Shown here piece by piece: positions 28,084 to 37,206 of a stretch of DNA of 64,000 nt; position 1 is the stretch's first letter; the number at the start of each line of letters is the position of its first letter. Source of the DNA: Gracilimonas tropica DSM 19535 (lineage in GTDB: Bacteria > Bacteroidota > Rhodothermia > Balneolales > Balneolaceae). The stretch covers positions 1 through 64,000 of the forward strand of contig NZ_AQXG01000010.1 of assembly GCF_000375425.1 (NCBI RefSeq), given 5' to 3'. Under the pieces are notes generated by a model. That model had not been told where the DNA came from. It worked only from the letters and a program-made list of their open reading frames with translations, and did not search any database. Position numbers and translations under genes: made by a program.

Positions 28084-28135
28084 AGGAGTCAAAACTCATC
28101 CTTTCTGAGTACTGAATCCTGAGTTCTGATTTCCT
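28084..28135. repeat. Imperfect palindrome in the purS/miaA spacer
   Basis: AGGAGTCAAAACTCA (28084-28098) faces TGAGTTCTGATTTCCT (28120-28135), with a second internal palindrome around TGAGTACTGAA. No T-tract. One of several locus-specific hairpins in spacers of this window. Confidence 0.5.
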
Positions 28136-28151
28136 ATTTATAACTATCTAT

Positions 28152-29057
28152 TCAGCTCAACCTATTCAAAATCTCTTCTTTCATCTCCATGACATTCATC
28201 TCATCCGCCTCCAGCCAATGCACAAAATCCCACCGTTTATACCAGGTAATCTGCCGTTTGGCATAACGACGTGTACTTGTTTTTATCTTCTCGATGGCTT
28301 TGTCCAGGGTCCATTCGCCATCCAGATATTTGATGATCTCCTGATATCCTACTGTATTTAGCGACTGAAGATCCTTAGGGTGATCTTTTAAGATTGACTT
28401 TACTTCCTCAACCAATCCGGCCTTAATCATATTATCAACTCGCTGATTGATGCGATCATATAATTTCTGACGAGGCCATTTCAACCCAAAAACGAGGGTG
28501 TTTTCATCGGGTTGAACCGGATCATTGTTGTGAAAACTGCTAAAAGGCTGCCCGGTTTGCATCCACACATCCAGCGCACGTATAATACGTTGACGGTTCA
28601 AGCCATCCATTTTGCTGGCGTATTCCGGGTCGACCCTCTCCAACTTCTTATACAGCGATTCTAATCCTTCAAGCTTAATTTGTGCTTCCAGCTCAGCGAT
28701 ATTTTCCTCCTTTGCCTCCGGCATTTCGTTGAAAGGTTGAATCAGGCTTTGGATATGAAGTGTACTTCCTCCTGCGTAAATCACATGGTCAGATTCCTGT
28801 AGAATTCCTTTTTCCCATTGGTCTGCACGTTTTTGGAAATCCATGGCCGAGTCTTCTTCATCCGGATCCAGAAGGGAAATATTGTAGTGAGGAACTCTCT
28901 GTAGCTCCTCTTCAGAAGGTTTGGCCGTTCCAATATTGATATGCTTGTAACATTGACGGGAATCGGCTGAAATGATAGAAGTCCTCAACTCCTCAGCAAG
29001 CTGAATGGAAAGCTCGGTTTTACCAGATGCTGTGGGGCCTAAGATGATGATGCGCAA
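28152..29057 (-). CDS. miaA: tRNA dimethylallyltransferase
   Basis: 301 residues. P-loop GPTASGKT (7-14), ISADSRQCYKHINIGTAKPS (DSRQ catalytic block) and RIIRALDVWMQTGQPFSSFH. The C-terminal RRYAKRQITWYKRW matches MiaA. It adds the dimethylallyl group to A37 of tRNAs reading UNN codons. Flanked on both sides by spacer palindromes. Confidence 0.97.
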   Translation of the reverse strand: MRIIILGPTASGKTELSIQLAEELRTSIISADSRQCYKHINIGTAKPSEEELQRVPHYNISLLDPDEEDSAMDFQKRADQWEKGILQESDHVIYAGGSTLHIQSLIQPFNEMPEAKEENIAELEAQIKLEGLESLYKKLERVDPEYASKMDGLNRQRIIRALDVWMQTGQPFSSFHNNDPVQPDENTLVFGLKWPRQKLYDRINQRVDNMIKAGLVEEVKSILKDHPKDLQSLNTVGYQEIIKYLDGEWTLDKAIEKIKTSTRRYAKRQITWYKRWDFVHWLEADEMNVMEMKEEILNRLS

Positions 29058-29064
29058 AATAAGA

Positions 29065-29152
29065 GGGTGTTAAGGTGCGAGAGTGTTTTAGTGTGATGGT
29101 ATTACGATTTGCAATATACCATAACACGGTAACACCATCACACAAAAACACC
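29065..29152. repeat. Imperfect inverted repeat in the miaA/PorV-like spacer
   Basis: Left arm AGTGTTTTAGTGTGATGGT (29082-29100) faces the right arm at 29134-29152, whose reverse complement reads GGTGTTTTTGTGTGATGGT. The whole spacer repeats GTGTT/GGTG words, so it fills nearly the entire gap between the two genes. No obvious T-tract. Confidence 0.6.
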
Positions 29153-29156
29153 AATT

Positions 29157-30230
29157 CTAAAAATCAAAGCGAAGAGAAATTCGATGCGTAAAACCAAGAT
29201 CACTGGAAGCTCCGGCAAAACTGGCGAAGCCGTAATCAAGAACGAAAGAGGAGATATTTAATCCCATTCCTAAGGTAGGTGAAACCGAAAAGCCGGAAAC
29301 GGGGTCGGTAATGAAATCAGTTAAACCCGCTCGTAATGCAATTACTTGTTTGTAAGAAACCTCTCCTCCAATGTGTGGTTCCACACTCATTCTGCCCACG
29401 TTAATGTAATAGGCTTGGCGGTTTTCAAAAAGCAGATCAAAATCTGCGGCAGCTGTAACTAAGAAATCTTCTCCAACCGGAAATAATTTAGAAGCGCCAA
29501 CTTTTAATGAAGGCAATACATATTCATTTTGTCCGGTGGGTAATGTGGCTCCAAGACTATCAAACTGAGCTTCGTAATCTCCAAAGGCAGCTTCATCCAC
29601 ATCCCACATTTTTTGCATGGTGGTAAGATCCCGAACGGAAACTCCAAAGTTGGCGAAATCGGTTTTGTATTTCGCACCTACATCCAAACTGTAGCCCCAG
29701 GCCTGAGCAAAAGGCCCCAATTTATGATGAATGATCTTGGCAGAAGCTCCGTAGGAAAGTCGTTCTGTTCGTTGCGTGGCATAGGAGAAAAAGACGGCCA
29801 TATCCGCTGCGCTAAATCGGGTAATATAATCTTCCACATTTCCCTTGGGTTGATCTCGCTCTCGATCCCAGGCATTCAAAGTATTCGCAATATTGTCCAC
29901 GCCTTGCCTGAAAAAGCTAATGGCAACCGCTCCTTTATCATCCTTCAAAGGCATAGCGGCCGCTCCGTAATCATATCCCACAATGCCGCTGAAGCGTTCG
30001 GAGTGCATGTACATAATTTGGGGTGATTGGAGTTCGGTGAGTCCAGCCACATTCCAGTAAGCTGCAGTTACATCATTGGTGAGCGCAACGTGAGCGCCTC
30101 CCATTCCAAGTGCTCGCGCACCGCTTCCCGTTGAAAGAAAATCATTCCCGTATTTGGCCTGTGCAGATTGGGCCAGCGAAAGCATTGGAATCAGGATAAA
30201 AATCGTAAGCGCTAAGGAAAAGCGGATCAT
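29157..30230 (-). CDS. PorV/PorQ-family outer-membrane protein
   Basis: 357 residues. Signal peptide FSLALTIFILIPMLSLA, then KYGNDFLSTGSGARALGMGG and VALTNDVTAAYWNVAGLTEL, the hallmark N-terminal block of PorV/PorQ (UPF0164) barrels, followed by FadL-like strands and ending in the aromatic RISLRFDF. Members of this group serve type IX secretion or related surface functions. No other secretion component is adjacent, so the role here is uncertain. Divergent from dnaN with a 184-bp shared promoter region. Confidence 0.85.
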   Translation of the reverse strand: MIRFSLALTIFILIPMLSLAQSAQAKYGNDFLSTGSGARALGMGGAHVALTNDVTAAYWNVAGLTELQSPQIMYMHSERFSGIVGYDYGAAAMPLKDDKGAVAISFFRQGVDNIANTLNAWDRERDQPKGNVEDYITRFSAADMAVFFSYATQRTERLSYGASAKIIHHKLGPFAQAWGYSLDVGAKYKTDFANFGVSVRDLTTMQKMWDVDEAAFGDYEAQFDSLGATLPTGQNEYVLPSLKVGASKLFPVGEDFLVTAAADFDLLFENRQAYYINVGRMSVEPHIGGEVSYKQVIALRAGLTDFITDPVSGFSVSPTLGMGLNISSFVLDYGFASFAGASSDLGFTHRISLRFDF

Positions 30231-30414
30231 CTTAAACAGTGATAAATTGAAAATTACTGTAGCGCTAAAACGATAAAATCAGAGACTTGTTTGATTGAAA
30301 ATTGCGGTTTCTGCGGTTGCAGAGAGACACAGTATTTCTTAGTATAAGCACACTCAAACGAAAGGGCAACTGTGGCTTTAAAATTGCCCTTAAATCATTT
30401 TAAATCTTGCGTAT

Positions 30415-31530
30415 ATGAAATTTTCTGTATCGAGTAATGAACTGAACAAAGGACTTTCGGCCGTTATTGGAGCCGTCCCTTCCAAGGCAACGCTGCCAAT
30501 TCTTGAAACCATTTTATTTGAAAGTGAAGATGGTAAATTGAAATTAACCGCCACCGATCTCGAAATTTCTATCATCGAGTATATCAATGCAGACATAGAA
30601 GAAGATGGTGCGGTTGCTATCCCTGCCCGACGTTTACTCGAAACGCTCCGGCAGCTTCCTAACATTCCAGTTTTCTTTGAAGTTGATGACCGCAAGAACA
30701 TCAATTTCCGCACCGATAAAGGTACGTATAAGCTGGTGGGTGACGATGCAGATGAGTTTCCCGAAGTTCCAAATCTTGATGAGGGAACTACGATCAACAC
30801 TACGGCAGATCTAATGCATAAAGCCATTCACAAAACTCTTTTTGCCGTTTCAAGTGATGACCTTCGTCCTGCGATGATGGGGGTTTATTTCCAGATCGGA
30901 ACCGATGAAAGCAAGTTTGTAGCTACTGATGGACATCGTTTAGTGAAATACACCAGCCGCGAGATCAAAGCCGATAACGACGTGAATTTCATTGTGCCGG
31001 ATAAAGCGCTCAGCCTCATTCAAAAAACCATTGAAGGTGATGATTGTGACCTGACGGTAACGGAAGATCATGCCCGGTTTAAGAGTGGAAATACGATCGT
31101 AATTACGCGTCTGATCAATGAGCAGTATCCAAATTACGATTCCGTGATTCCTCGTGATAATGATAAGTTCCTGACGATCAGCAAAGATCAGATGCTTTCA
31201 ACTGTGAAGCGTGTGGCTATTTTCTCGAGTACCACCACACGACAAATTCGCCTTCAGCTTGGCTCCGATAAGCTTACTATCCGCGCTGAAGACCTCGATA
31301 TGAGCAGCGAAGCGAAAGAGACCATCGAATGCGAATATTCGAACGAAGAAATGGAGATCGGTTTTAATGCTAAGTACCTGGGCGATGTTCTCAGTAATAT
31401 TGACGATGATGAAGTCACCTTCGAATTCTCTTCACCAAATCGAGCCGGAATTGTGAAGCCATCTGAAGAAAACGAAAACGAAGATATTCTGATGCTGGTG
31501 ATGCCGGTTATGCTCAACAGCTATGCCTGA
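30415..31530 (+). CDS. dnaN: DNA polymerase III subunit beta (sliding clamp)
   Basis: 371 residues, three clamp domains. MKFSVSSNELNKGLSAVIGA at the start, AIPARRLLETLRQLPN, ATDGHRLVKYTSREI in domain 2, and the C-terminal ILMLVMPVMLNSYA, which corresponds to the MPMRL-type end that shapes the peptide-binding cleft. It tethers polymerase to DNA. No dnaA or recF nearby, so this is not an origin-type dnaA-dnaN locus. The stop TGA overlaps the ATG of the next gene (TGATG). Confidence 0.97.
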   Translation: MKFSVSSNELNKGLSAVIGAVPSKATLPILETILFESEDGKLKLTATDLEISIIEYINADIEEDGAVAIPARRLLETLRQLPNIPVFFEVDDRKNINFRTDKGTYKLVGDDADEFPEVPNLDEGTTINTTADLMHKAIHKTLFAVSSDDLRPAMMGVYFQIGTDESKFVATDGHRLVKYTSREIKADNDVNFIVPDKALSLIQKTIEGDDCDLTVTEDHARFKSGNTIVITRLINEQYPNYDSVIPRDNDKFLTISKDQMLSTVKRVAIFSSTTTRQIRLQLGSDKLTIRAEDLDMSSEAKETIECEYSNEEMEIGFNAKYLGDVLSNIDDDEVTFEFSSPNRAGIVKPSEENENEDILMLVMPVMLNSYA

Positions 31531-32318
31531 TGAGTCAGATAATCACTCTTACAACTGATTTTGGTACCCAGGATTATTACGTGAGCGCCATGAAGGCGGT
31601 GATGCTGGGTATAGCTCCGGATGTCCGTTTTGTGGATGTTTCGCACGAAATTCCTCCCCAGGATATCATGGCGGGAGCTTGGGTGATTCGAAATACGGCT
31701 TTTCTGTATCCGCCGGGAACGGTGCACTTGGTGGTAGTAGATCCGGGTGTTGGAACCTCCCGGAACCCCATCGCCCTGAAGATCAAAGATCAATACTTCG
31801 TTGGCCCCGATAACGGAATCTTTTCGCTTTTTTTTAATGAGTTTAAATATGAGGCCTGGAAGTTAAATAATCCTGAATTCTGGCAAAAAGCAGTATCCAA
31901 TACTTTTCATGGTCGGGATGTGTTTGCACCGGTTTCTGCTCACCTTAGTAATGGAGTTTCACTAAAGGAAATTGGGGAACCGATAGAAGATCTCGTGACG
32001 TATCACTGGGCCGTTCCTATCGCCGATAAAGATGGATTACAAGGCTGGGTGTTGCACATCGACCGTTTTGGAAACCTGGTTACTAACCTTACAAAAGATC
32101 TTATCGAAGATCATTTGAAAAAGAAAAGCGTAAAGATCTATGTGGGGAATACGATGCTAAATAAGATCGTGAATACTTTTGGAGATGTAGAAGAAGGCGA
32201 GCCGGCTGCATTCATTGGAAGTTCCGGAAATCTTGAGATTGGGATCAACAAAGGAAATGCTGCCCGTATGCTAAGTGTTGATAAAGGCGCACAAATATCG
32301 ATCGTGTTGCAGAAGTGA
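31530..32318 (+). CDS. S-adenosyl-L-methionine hydrolase (DUF62 family)
   Basis: 262 residues. ITLTTDFGTQDYYVSAMKAV, VDVSHEIPPQDIMAGAWVI, VHLVVVDPGVGTSRNPIAL and VGPDNGIFSLFF are the active-site blocks of the SAM hydroxide adenosyltransferase / SAM hydrolase family; the C-terminal domain (HIDRFGNLVTNLT, FIGSSGNLEIGINKGNAA) is intact. It splits SAM with water to adenosine and methionine; halogenase relatives carry different loop sequences. Translationally coupled to dnaN by a one-base overlap. Confidence 0.93.
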   Translation: MSQIITLTTDFGTQDYYVSAMKAVMLGIAPDVRFVDVSHEIPPQDIMAGAWVIRNTAFLYPPGTVHLVVVDPGVGTSRNPIALKIKDQYFVGPDNGIFSLFFNEFKYEAWKLNNPEFWQKAVSNTFHGRDVFAPVSAHLSNGVSLKEIGEPIEDLVTYHWAVPIADKDGLQGWVLHIDRFGNLVTNLTKDLIEDHLKKKSVKIYVGNTMLNKIVNTFGDVEEGEPAAFIGSSGNLEIGINKGNAARMLSVDKGAQISIVLQK

Positions 32319-32494
32319 GCTATGTGCTTTTTTGTGAAAGAAGCAGATAATAAAGTTCTGAAAGGGTAAGAATCACCAACACAGGACGATATTTCCATGA
32401 TCTTGTGAAAGACCCAAGGAAGTGCAACGAATTCAGTCCAAACTCCTGTAACACATCGCAATGCTTAGCGTATTCCTCTTAAAAATGGATCATT

Positions 32495-33301
32495 ATGAAA
32501 TTAGAATTACGTTCCCCGGTAGATGAGCGAGCCGGAATCCACGTTCCTGACGAAGCTGCCCGACTCTCAAAACCATTCAACGGTACCGTTGGCTCCAAAG
32601 AAGGTGACGAATATCAGGTTAAGAACAACATTATTGATCTGTTAGGGAAAGAACCGGGATTTACTTCTATTGCTCAAAGCACCAATCATTGGAAAATTAC
32701 CGCAGCCATTTATGAGGATATCTGGCGAAAGCGCTCTTTATCGCTTCTTTCCGGCGAAGAATTCCCGATCGAGAAAGAACATGAATTACTCATCGACTGG
32801 ACGGCTCCCAAAGAAGATGGCTGGTATCTGGATCTTGGTTGTTCAACCGCTTTATATGGAAGAGCACTCAAAGCCGCACAGAAAAAAGCCAATATTGTAG
32901 CGCTCGATTTTTCGTCTCAAATGCTGGAAGAAGCCCGGCTGAAGGCAGAGGCTGATCAAACCGATATGTACTTTATCCGTGCTGATGGACGCGAACTCCC
33001 ATTCTTTTCCAAAACCTTTGATGGCGTCGTAATGGGCGGTACGCTTAACGAGCTCACCGAAGAGTTGAAAGTGCTATATGAAGCTAAGCGAGTTTTAAAA
33101 GATGACGGCGTATTTTTCATGATGCATCTCATAAAATCGGATGCGTGGTACGGGAGATTGCTTCAGGAATCGGTGGGAATTGGAGGCATCAAATTCTGGA
33201 CGGTGGATGAAAGCAATAAACTATTTAACCAAGCCGGATTTAAAGTGGAAGAGCAATTGGTTAAAGGAATTGTTTGCTTTACAAAACTTAGTTTTGATTA
33301 G
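32495..33301 (+). CDS. Class I SAM-dependent methyltransferase
   Basis: 268 residues. An N-terminal ~75-residue segment is followed by the Rossmann core: motif I YLDLGCSTALYGRAL (~108-122), acidic end of beta2 VALDFSSQML, MYFIRADGRELPFFSKTFDG and motif IV GGTLNELTEEL. It belongs to the UbiE/MenG-like Methyltransf_11 group. No substrate clue; the neighbours are dnaN/SAM hydrolase and argS. A 176-bp spacer precedes it. Confidence 0.88.
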   Translation: MKLELRSPVDERAGIHVPDEAARLSKPFNGTVGSKEGDEYQVKNNIIDLLGKEPGFTSIAQSTNHWKITAAIYEDIWRKRSLSLLSGEEFPIEKEHELLIDWTAPKEDGWYLDLGCSTALYGRALKAAQKKANIVALDFSSQMLEEARLKAEADQTDMYFIRADGRELPFFSKTFDGVVMGGTLNELTEELKVLYEAKRVLKDDGVFFMMHLIKSDAWYGRLLQESVGIGGIKFWTVDESNKLFNQAGFKVEEQLVKGIVCFTKLSFD

Positions 33302-33332
33302 TGAATGTAGAATTCAACATTTCAAATTTCTT

Positions 33333-34961
33333 CTACATTTGCTCAGGAGCCGAAATCCCCAGGATTCCCAATCCATTTCTTAGCACCTGCGCCACAGCCT
33401 TAGCCAACTCCATGCGTGCTTGAGCCAGCTTTTCATCTTCTCCCAAGATACGGCAATCGTGGTAGAAGGAGGTGAAATCTGATGCAAGTTGATTCAGGAA
33501 GGTGATCACGTGATGCGGTTCCCGAAGCCGCGCTGCATTCGCTATGGTTTCTGGAAACTTCAGCATGGTTTTAATAAGGGTGATCTCACTTGGATGCGTT
33601 AACAAACTAAGATCCGTTTCTCCGGAGAAATCGTACTCATCCTCCACTTTTCGAAGGATACTTGAGATGCGCGCATGGGCATATTGAAGGTAAAAAACCG
33701 GATTCTTTTCACCGGCTTCTTTGGCCTGACCAATATCAAATTCCAGGTGTGTATTCGGCGAGCGCATCAGGAAAAAGAAACGGGTTACGTCTGCGCCAAC
33801 CTCATCCATCAATTCATCCAGTGTGACGAAATTGGCTTTTCGTGTACTCATTTTGAAGGGCTTTCCGTCTTTAACCAACGTAACAAACTGATACACCACT
33901 ACATCTACTTTTTCGGAATCGTAACCCAGCGATTTGATACCATTCATTACATCCGGATAAGTGGCAATGTGGTCGGCGCCAAACACATCCACACAAAGAT
34001 CAAAGCCGCGATCCAGTTTGTTGGCATGGTAAGCAATATCAGGGAGTCGGTAGGTGGGTTCGCCGGAGCTTTTTACCAGAACGGTGTCTTTGTCTTTGCC
34101 GAATTCCGTGGTCTTAAACCAAACGGCTCCGTCTTTATCGTAAACCAATCCTTGGTCGCGCAGCTTTTCGATGGTTTCTTCAATTTTGCCATCTTCATAC
34201 AAACTATGCTCATTGAAGTAAGAATCCATTTTAATATTCATGCGCTCTAAGGTTGCGCTGATATCTGCAAAGATCTCCTCTTCTGCTTTTTCTTTGAACG
34301 GCTTTTCATCTTTGGATTCAACCAACTCCTCCCCTTTTTCATCAACCAGAGATTGGGCGATATCGCGGATGTATTCCCCTTCATATCCGCCTTCCGGGAA
34401 TTCACCATCTTTTCCCAGTAATTCGAGATAGCGGGCTTGTACACTCTCACCCAAAACGCGCATTTGTCGGCCGGCATCGTTGAAGTAATATTCGCGCTCC
34501 ACATCGGCGCCGGTCCACTCAAAAAGTCGGGCAACGGTATCTCCCAAAACAGCATTACGCCCGTGCCCTACGGTTAACGGTCCGGTGGGATTGGCACTCA
34601 CAAATTCAACCAATACACGCTTTCCTTCATTGGTATCTGTTTTTCCATAATCAGCACCGGTTTTCAGGATTGTTCCCAATTCATCAAACAAATAATTATC
34701 AGCAAACCTAAAGTTGATAAATCCGGGACCGGCGATCTCTACAGCTGAGATCTTCTGTTCATCATATTCCAATCCATCCACGATCTGCTGAGCGATAGCT
34801 CGCGGATTATTCTTCAGCGGCCGCGCCAGCATCATAGCAATATTACAAGAAGCATCTCCGTGTTCGGGTTGATTTGGCTCTTCGATATGAATGTCTGGTT
34901 GCTCTTCTAAATCAAATTGTTGGAGCGATTTACCAATGATTTCAACTAAATACTGTTTCAT
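33333..34961 (-). CDS. argS: Arginyl-tRNA synthetase
   Basis: About 542 residues from the ATG at 34961 (a TTG six codons upstream is possible). N-terminal Add-1 domain, then the class I motif GHGRNAVLGD (HIGH variant) after EFVSANPTGPLTVG, and KMSTRKANFVTLDEL (KMSKS variant). DALR anticodon-binding domain at the end (FYHDCRILGEDEKLAQARM). Ligates Arg to its tRNA. Convergent with the methyltransferase gene. Confidence 0.97.
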   Translation of the reverse strand: MKQYLVEIIGKSLQQFDLEEQPDIHIEEPNQPEHGDASCNIAMMLARPLKNNPRAIAQQIVDGLEYDEQKISAVEIAGPGFINFRFADNYLFDELGTILKTGADYGKTDTNEGKRVLVEFVSANPTGPLTVGHGRNAVLGDTVARLFEWTGADVEREYYFNDAGRQMRVLGESVQARYLELLGKDGEFPEGGYEGEYIRDIAQSLVDEKGEELVESKDEKPFKEKAEEEIFADISATLERMNIKMDSYFNEHSLYEDGKIEETIEKLRDQGLVYDKDGAVWFKTTEFGKDKDTVLVKSSGEPTYRLPDIAYHANKLDRGFDLCVDVFGADHIATYPDVMNGIKSLGYDSEKVDVVVYQFVTLVKDGKPFKMSTRKANFVTLDELMDEVGADVTRFFFLMRSPNTHLEFDIGQAKEAGEKNPVFYLQYAHARISSILRKVEDEYDFSGETDLSLLTHPSEITLIKTMLKFPETIANAARLREPHHVITFLNQLASDFTSFYHDCRILGEDEKLAQARMELAKAVAQVLRNGLGILGISAPEQM

Positions 34962-35052
34962 GGAAAAATGGGTTTTCAAATTCAGCCCAAAGATAAGGGA
35001 AAAGAACGTCGAATTGGGAATATCATCTAAGGAATTTTGAGCAAATAAAAAC

Positions 35053-35189
35053 GCTCCAACCTGTCTGCCGACTAAGGCAAGCGCAGTGCGTGTGGATCGA
35101 GATTTGATATGTTTGAATTAAGGCCAGCCCGGATTTTTTGAGGCTAAAGTTAACCCATTGGGCTGGTTCCTACGCATTGCGTTGGAACC
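35053..35189. repeat. REP-like hairpin cluster (argS/DsbA-like spacer)
   Basis: Contains the near-perfect hairpin GGTTCC-T-ACGCA-T-TGCGT-T-GGAACC (35165-35189), and an outer pair CCAGCCC (35124-35130) / GGGCTGG (35160-35166). It has the same design as hairpins at 62139-62164 and 63609-63633: a 6-8 bp outer stem, single-base bulges and an inner GC-rich stem. Confidence 0.6.
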
Positions 35190-35207
35190 AAAATGCCCAT
35201 AACGGTT

Positions 35208-35774
35208 TTACTGCTTCGCCATACTTTCAATCAAAGATTTGAACTGAGCATAAGTTCTGGGATTCTGCTCCAGTTTTTGTCCGTTGATGAAAAAAGTGGG
35301 AGTAGAGTTTACATCCAGGTTTAATCCCTCTCTTTTATCAGCCATCACAATTCGTTGCATGTCTGCCGAGTTCATGTCTTGGCGGAATTTTTCCACATCC
35401 AGGTCCAGGCTCCGGGCATAGCCAATGAACATTGCTTCGGCATTACCGCGGGCCCATTGCTCTTGTCCGGCAAAAATCATGTCGTGCATCTCCTTGTATT
35501 TTCCTTGTTGGCGAGCTGCTTCAGCGGCACGGGCTGCCAATTGGGCATGTTCGTGCATGTTTAATGGGAAGTGCTTTACAGTAATGGTGACCCGGTCGCC
35601 AAGATCTTTTTTAAGTTGTTCTTCAAAAGAAACATAATATTTACAGGCAGGACACTGATAGTCACTGTACTTTACAATTTGTATAGGCGCTGTTTCAGTT
35701 TCAGACTCTTGCGCCAATAAAGGCGCTGTCAACAATATGGCAAAAGCCGTTAATAAAAATAATCCGCGTTTCAT
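35208..35774 (-). CDS. DsbA-family thioredoxin-fold protein
   Basis: 188 residues with a signal peptide (LFLLTAFAILLTAPLLA). The active site is C41-P-A-C44 in KYSDYQCPACKYYVSFEEQ, and the cis-Pro loop is VNSTPTFFINGQKL. The helical insertion between them marks it as DsbA/DsbG-like (thioredoxin_4). A periplasmic oxidase or isomerase. Its ATG is 2 bp from the cysteine desulfurase stop, so they are co-transcribed. Confidence 0.92.
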   Translation of the reverse strand: MKRGLFLLTAFAILLTAPLLAQESETETAPIQIVKYSDYQCPACKYYVSFEEQLKKDLGDRVTITVKHFPLNMHEHAQLAARAAEAARQQGKYKEMHDMIFAGQEQWARGNAEAMFIGYARSLDLDVEKFRQDMNSADMQRIVMADKREGLNLDVNSTPTFFINGQKLEQNPRTYAQFKSLIESMAKQ

Positions 35775-35776
35775 GG

Positions 35777-36937
35777 TTAAGATCCTTCCTTCGATTTGTG
35801 ATGATTTACTTTTTGAGAGTGTCTGTTCAAAATAACATTCATTTTTTGAATTATCTGCGAAATTTGATCCTCAGAGTTTTCTTTTCCAAAAGATAAACGT
35901 ACAAACTCCCGTGCTTCTTGCTCATTTTTTCCAATGGCTGTCATGGTTTTGTTCGGTTTTTCGGATCCGACCTGACAGGCACTGCCCGTTGAAATGGCCA
36001 GGCCTGCCTGATTGCATTCCAGCATGAGAAATTGTCCTTCCATTCCGGGAAATCTCAATCCCAAAATGTTTGGAACCGTGAATTCAGGGTGTTCAATAAC
36101 TTCAACCTGAAACGAGAGAGCCTTTAATTCAGTAATTATTTTCTTGCGGAATGAGCCGATTCGTTCCTGCTCTTTGGGAGCGTTTTGAGTGATCTGTTTT
36201 GCAGCCGTTGCAAAAGCAGCAATGGATGGAACATCCGAAGTTCCAGGCTTGAATTTACTTTGATGGTCGGAATCGGGAAAAACGGGTTTCCAGTTTACTT
36301 TTGGGTTCATCCAAACAGCACCCACCCCTTTAGGGCCATAGATCTTATGTCCGGAAATGGAGATCGCATCCACATTCATGGTGTTCACATCGAGGGGAAT
36401 ACGACCATAACTTTGCACGCAATCGCTGTGGAGCAAGATATTTTTGGAATGAAGGAATGCTCCAATCGTCTCAAGATCCTGAATGGTTCCGATCTCAGAA
36501 TTTACATGCTGAATGGAAGCCAGAGCAGTATCATCCCGAACCAGCGATTTCAATTCATCCATATCAACGCGACCAAATTGATCGACCGAAGCGGTAGAAA
36601 CTTCGTAGCCTTCTTGCTTTAGTTTTAAAAAGATATTGCGAACTGAAGAATGTTCGATCGCAGTGGTTATAAGGTGCTTTCCTTCCCGCGCTTTCAACAA
36701 AGAATAGATCGCAAGGAAATTAGATTCTGATGCTCCCGAAGTGAAATAGACATCTTTGGGGCGAGCATTTAGCGTTACAGCGACAGTTTTTGTAGAAGCC
36801 TCCAGGATTTGCTTGGCGGACGAACCCTCATCATGCATGCTGCTGGCGTTTCCGAAATAATGCTTGGCTACATTCAAGTACACTTCCAGAGCTTTATCGC
36901 TGATGGGCGTAGTGGCGGCGTGGTCAAGATAGATCAT
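35777..36937 (-). CDS. Cysteine desulfurase (NifS/IscS family)
   Basis: 386 residues. IYLDHAATTPISDKALEVYL at the start, PLP-binding K198 in ISISGHKIYGPKGVG, and the catalytic cysteine C321 in ISTGSACQVGSEKPNKTM. It removes sulfur from cysteine for Fe-S clusters or thiolation. No iscU or isc regulator is nearby, and the C-terminus lacks the IscU-docking tail, so it is closer to NifS-like group I enzymes. Coupled with the DsbA-like gene. Confidence 0.93.
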   Translation of the reverse strand: MIYLDHAATTPISDKALEVYLNVAKHYFGNASSMHDEGSSAKQILEASTKTVAVTLNARPKDVYFTSGASESNFLAIYSLLKAREGKHLITTAIEHSSVRNIFLKLKQEGYEVSTASVDQFGRVDMDELKSLVRDDTALASIQHVNSEIGTIQDLETIGAFLHSKNILLHSDCVQSYGRIPLDVNTMNVDAISISGHKIYGPKGVGAVWMNPKVNWKPVFPDSDHQSKFKPGTSDVPSIAAFATAAKQITQNAPKEQERIGSFRKKIITELKALSFQVEVIEHPEFTVPNILGLRFPGMEGQFLMLECNQAGLAISTGSACQVGSEKPNKTMTAIGKNEQEAREFVRLSFGKENSEDQISQIIQKMNVILNRHSQKVNHHKSKEGS

Positions 36938-36995
36938 CTAAAAGTGCTCATAAATAAGAGTTAAAAAGGGTATCTTTATTTCCGTTCTGTTAGTT

Positions 36996-37143
36996 GTCAC
37001 TCTGAGCGATAGTAAATTTATATTGAACTCTTTTGCTTAACGCGAAGAGTCTCAAATTTTGATACATCCCAAATGAGAAAAGTTTGAGATCCTTCGCGAA
37101 ATACAAATTTCTCAAGTTTTGCAGAAGGTGCGCTCAGGATGAC
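36996..37143. repeat. Dispersed ~147-bp inverted-repeat element, copy 1
   Basis: Bounded by GTCACTCTGAGCG (36996-37008) and GCGCTCAGGATGAC (37130-37143). Inside, CGCGAAGAGTCTCAAA (37041-37056) and TTTGAGATCCTTCGCG (37083-37098) form a second inverted pair, so the whole can fold into one long imperfect hairpin. A second copy with the same order of blocks lies at 51401-51547. Located between the cysteine desulfurase and nadC starts; the open frame upstream of nadC runs through it, but this is not coding. Confidence 0.8.
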
Positions 37144-37206
37144 AGCTTCCATTACTGGAAATCAATCCATGCCAAAAATAGACAAATAATCACCGCCAAT
37201 CATCTT

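Noticed and set aside
37084..37206. 41-residue N-terminal extension of nadC
   Set aside because: Encoded by the dispersed repeat; QPRTase proteins begin near MNQLELTEIL at 37207.
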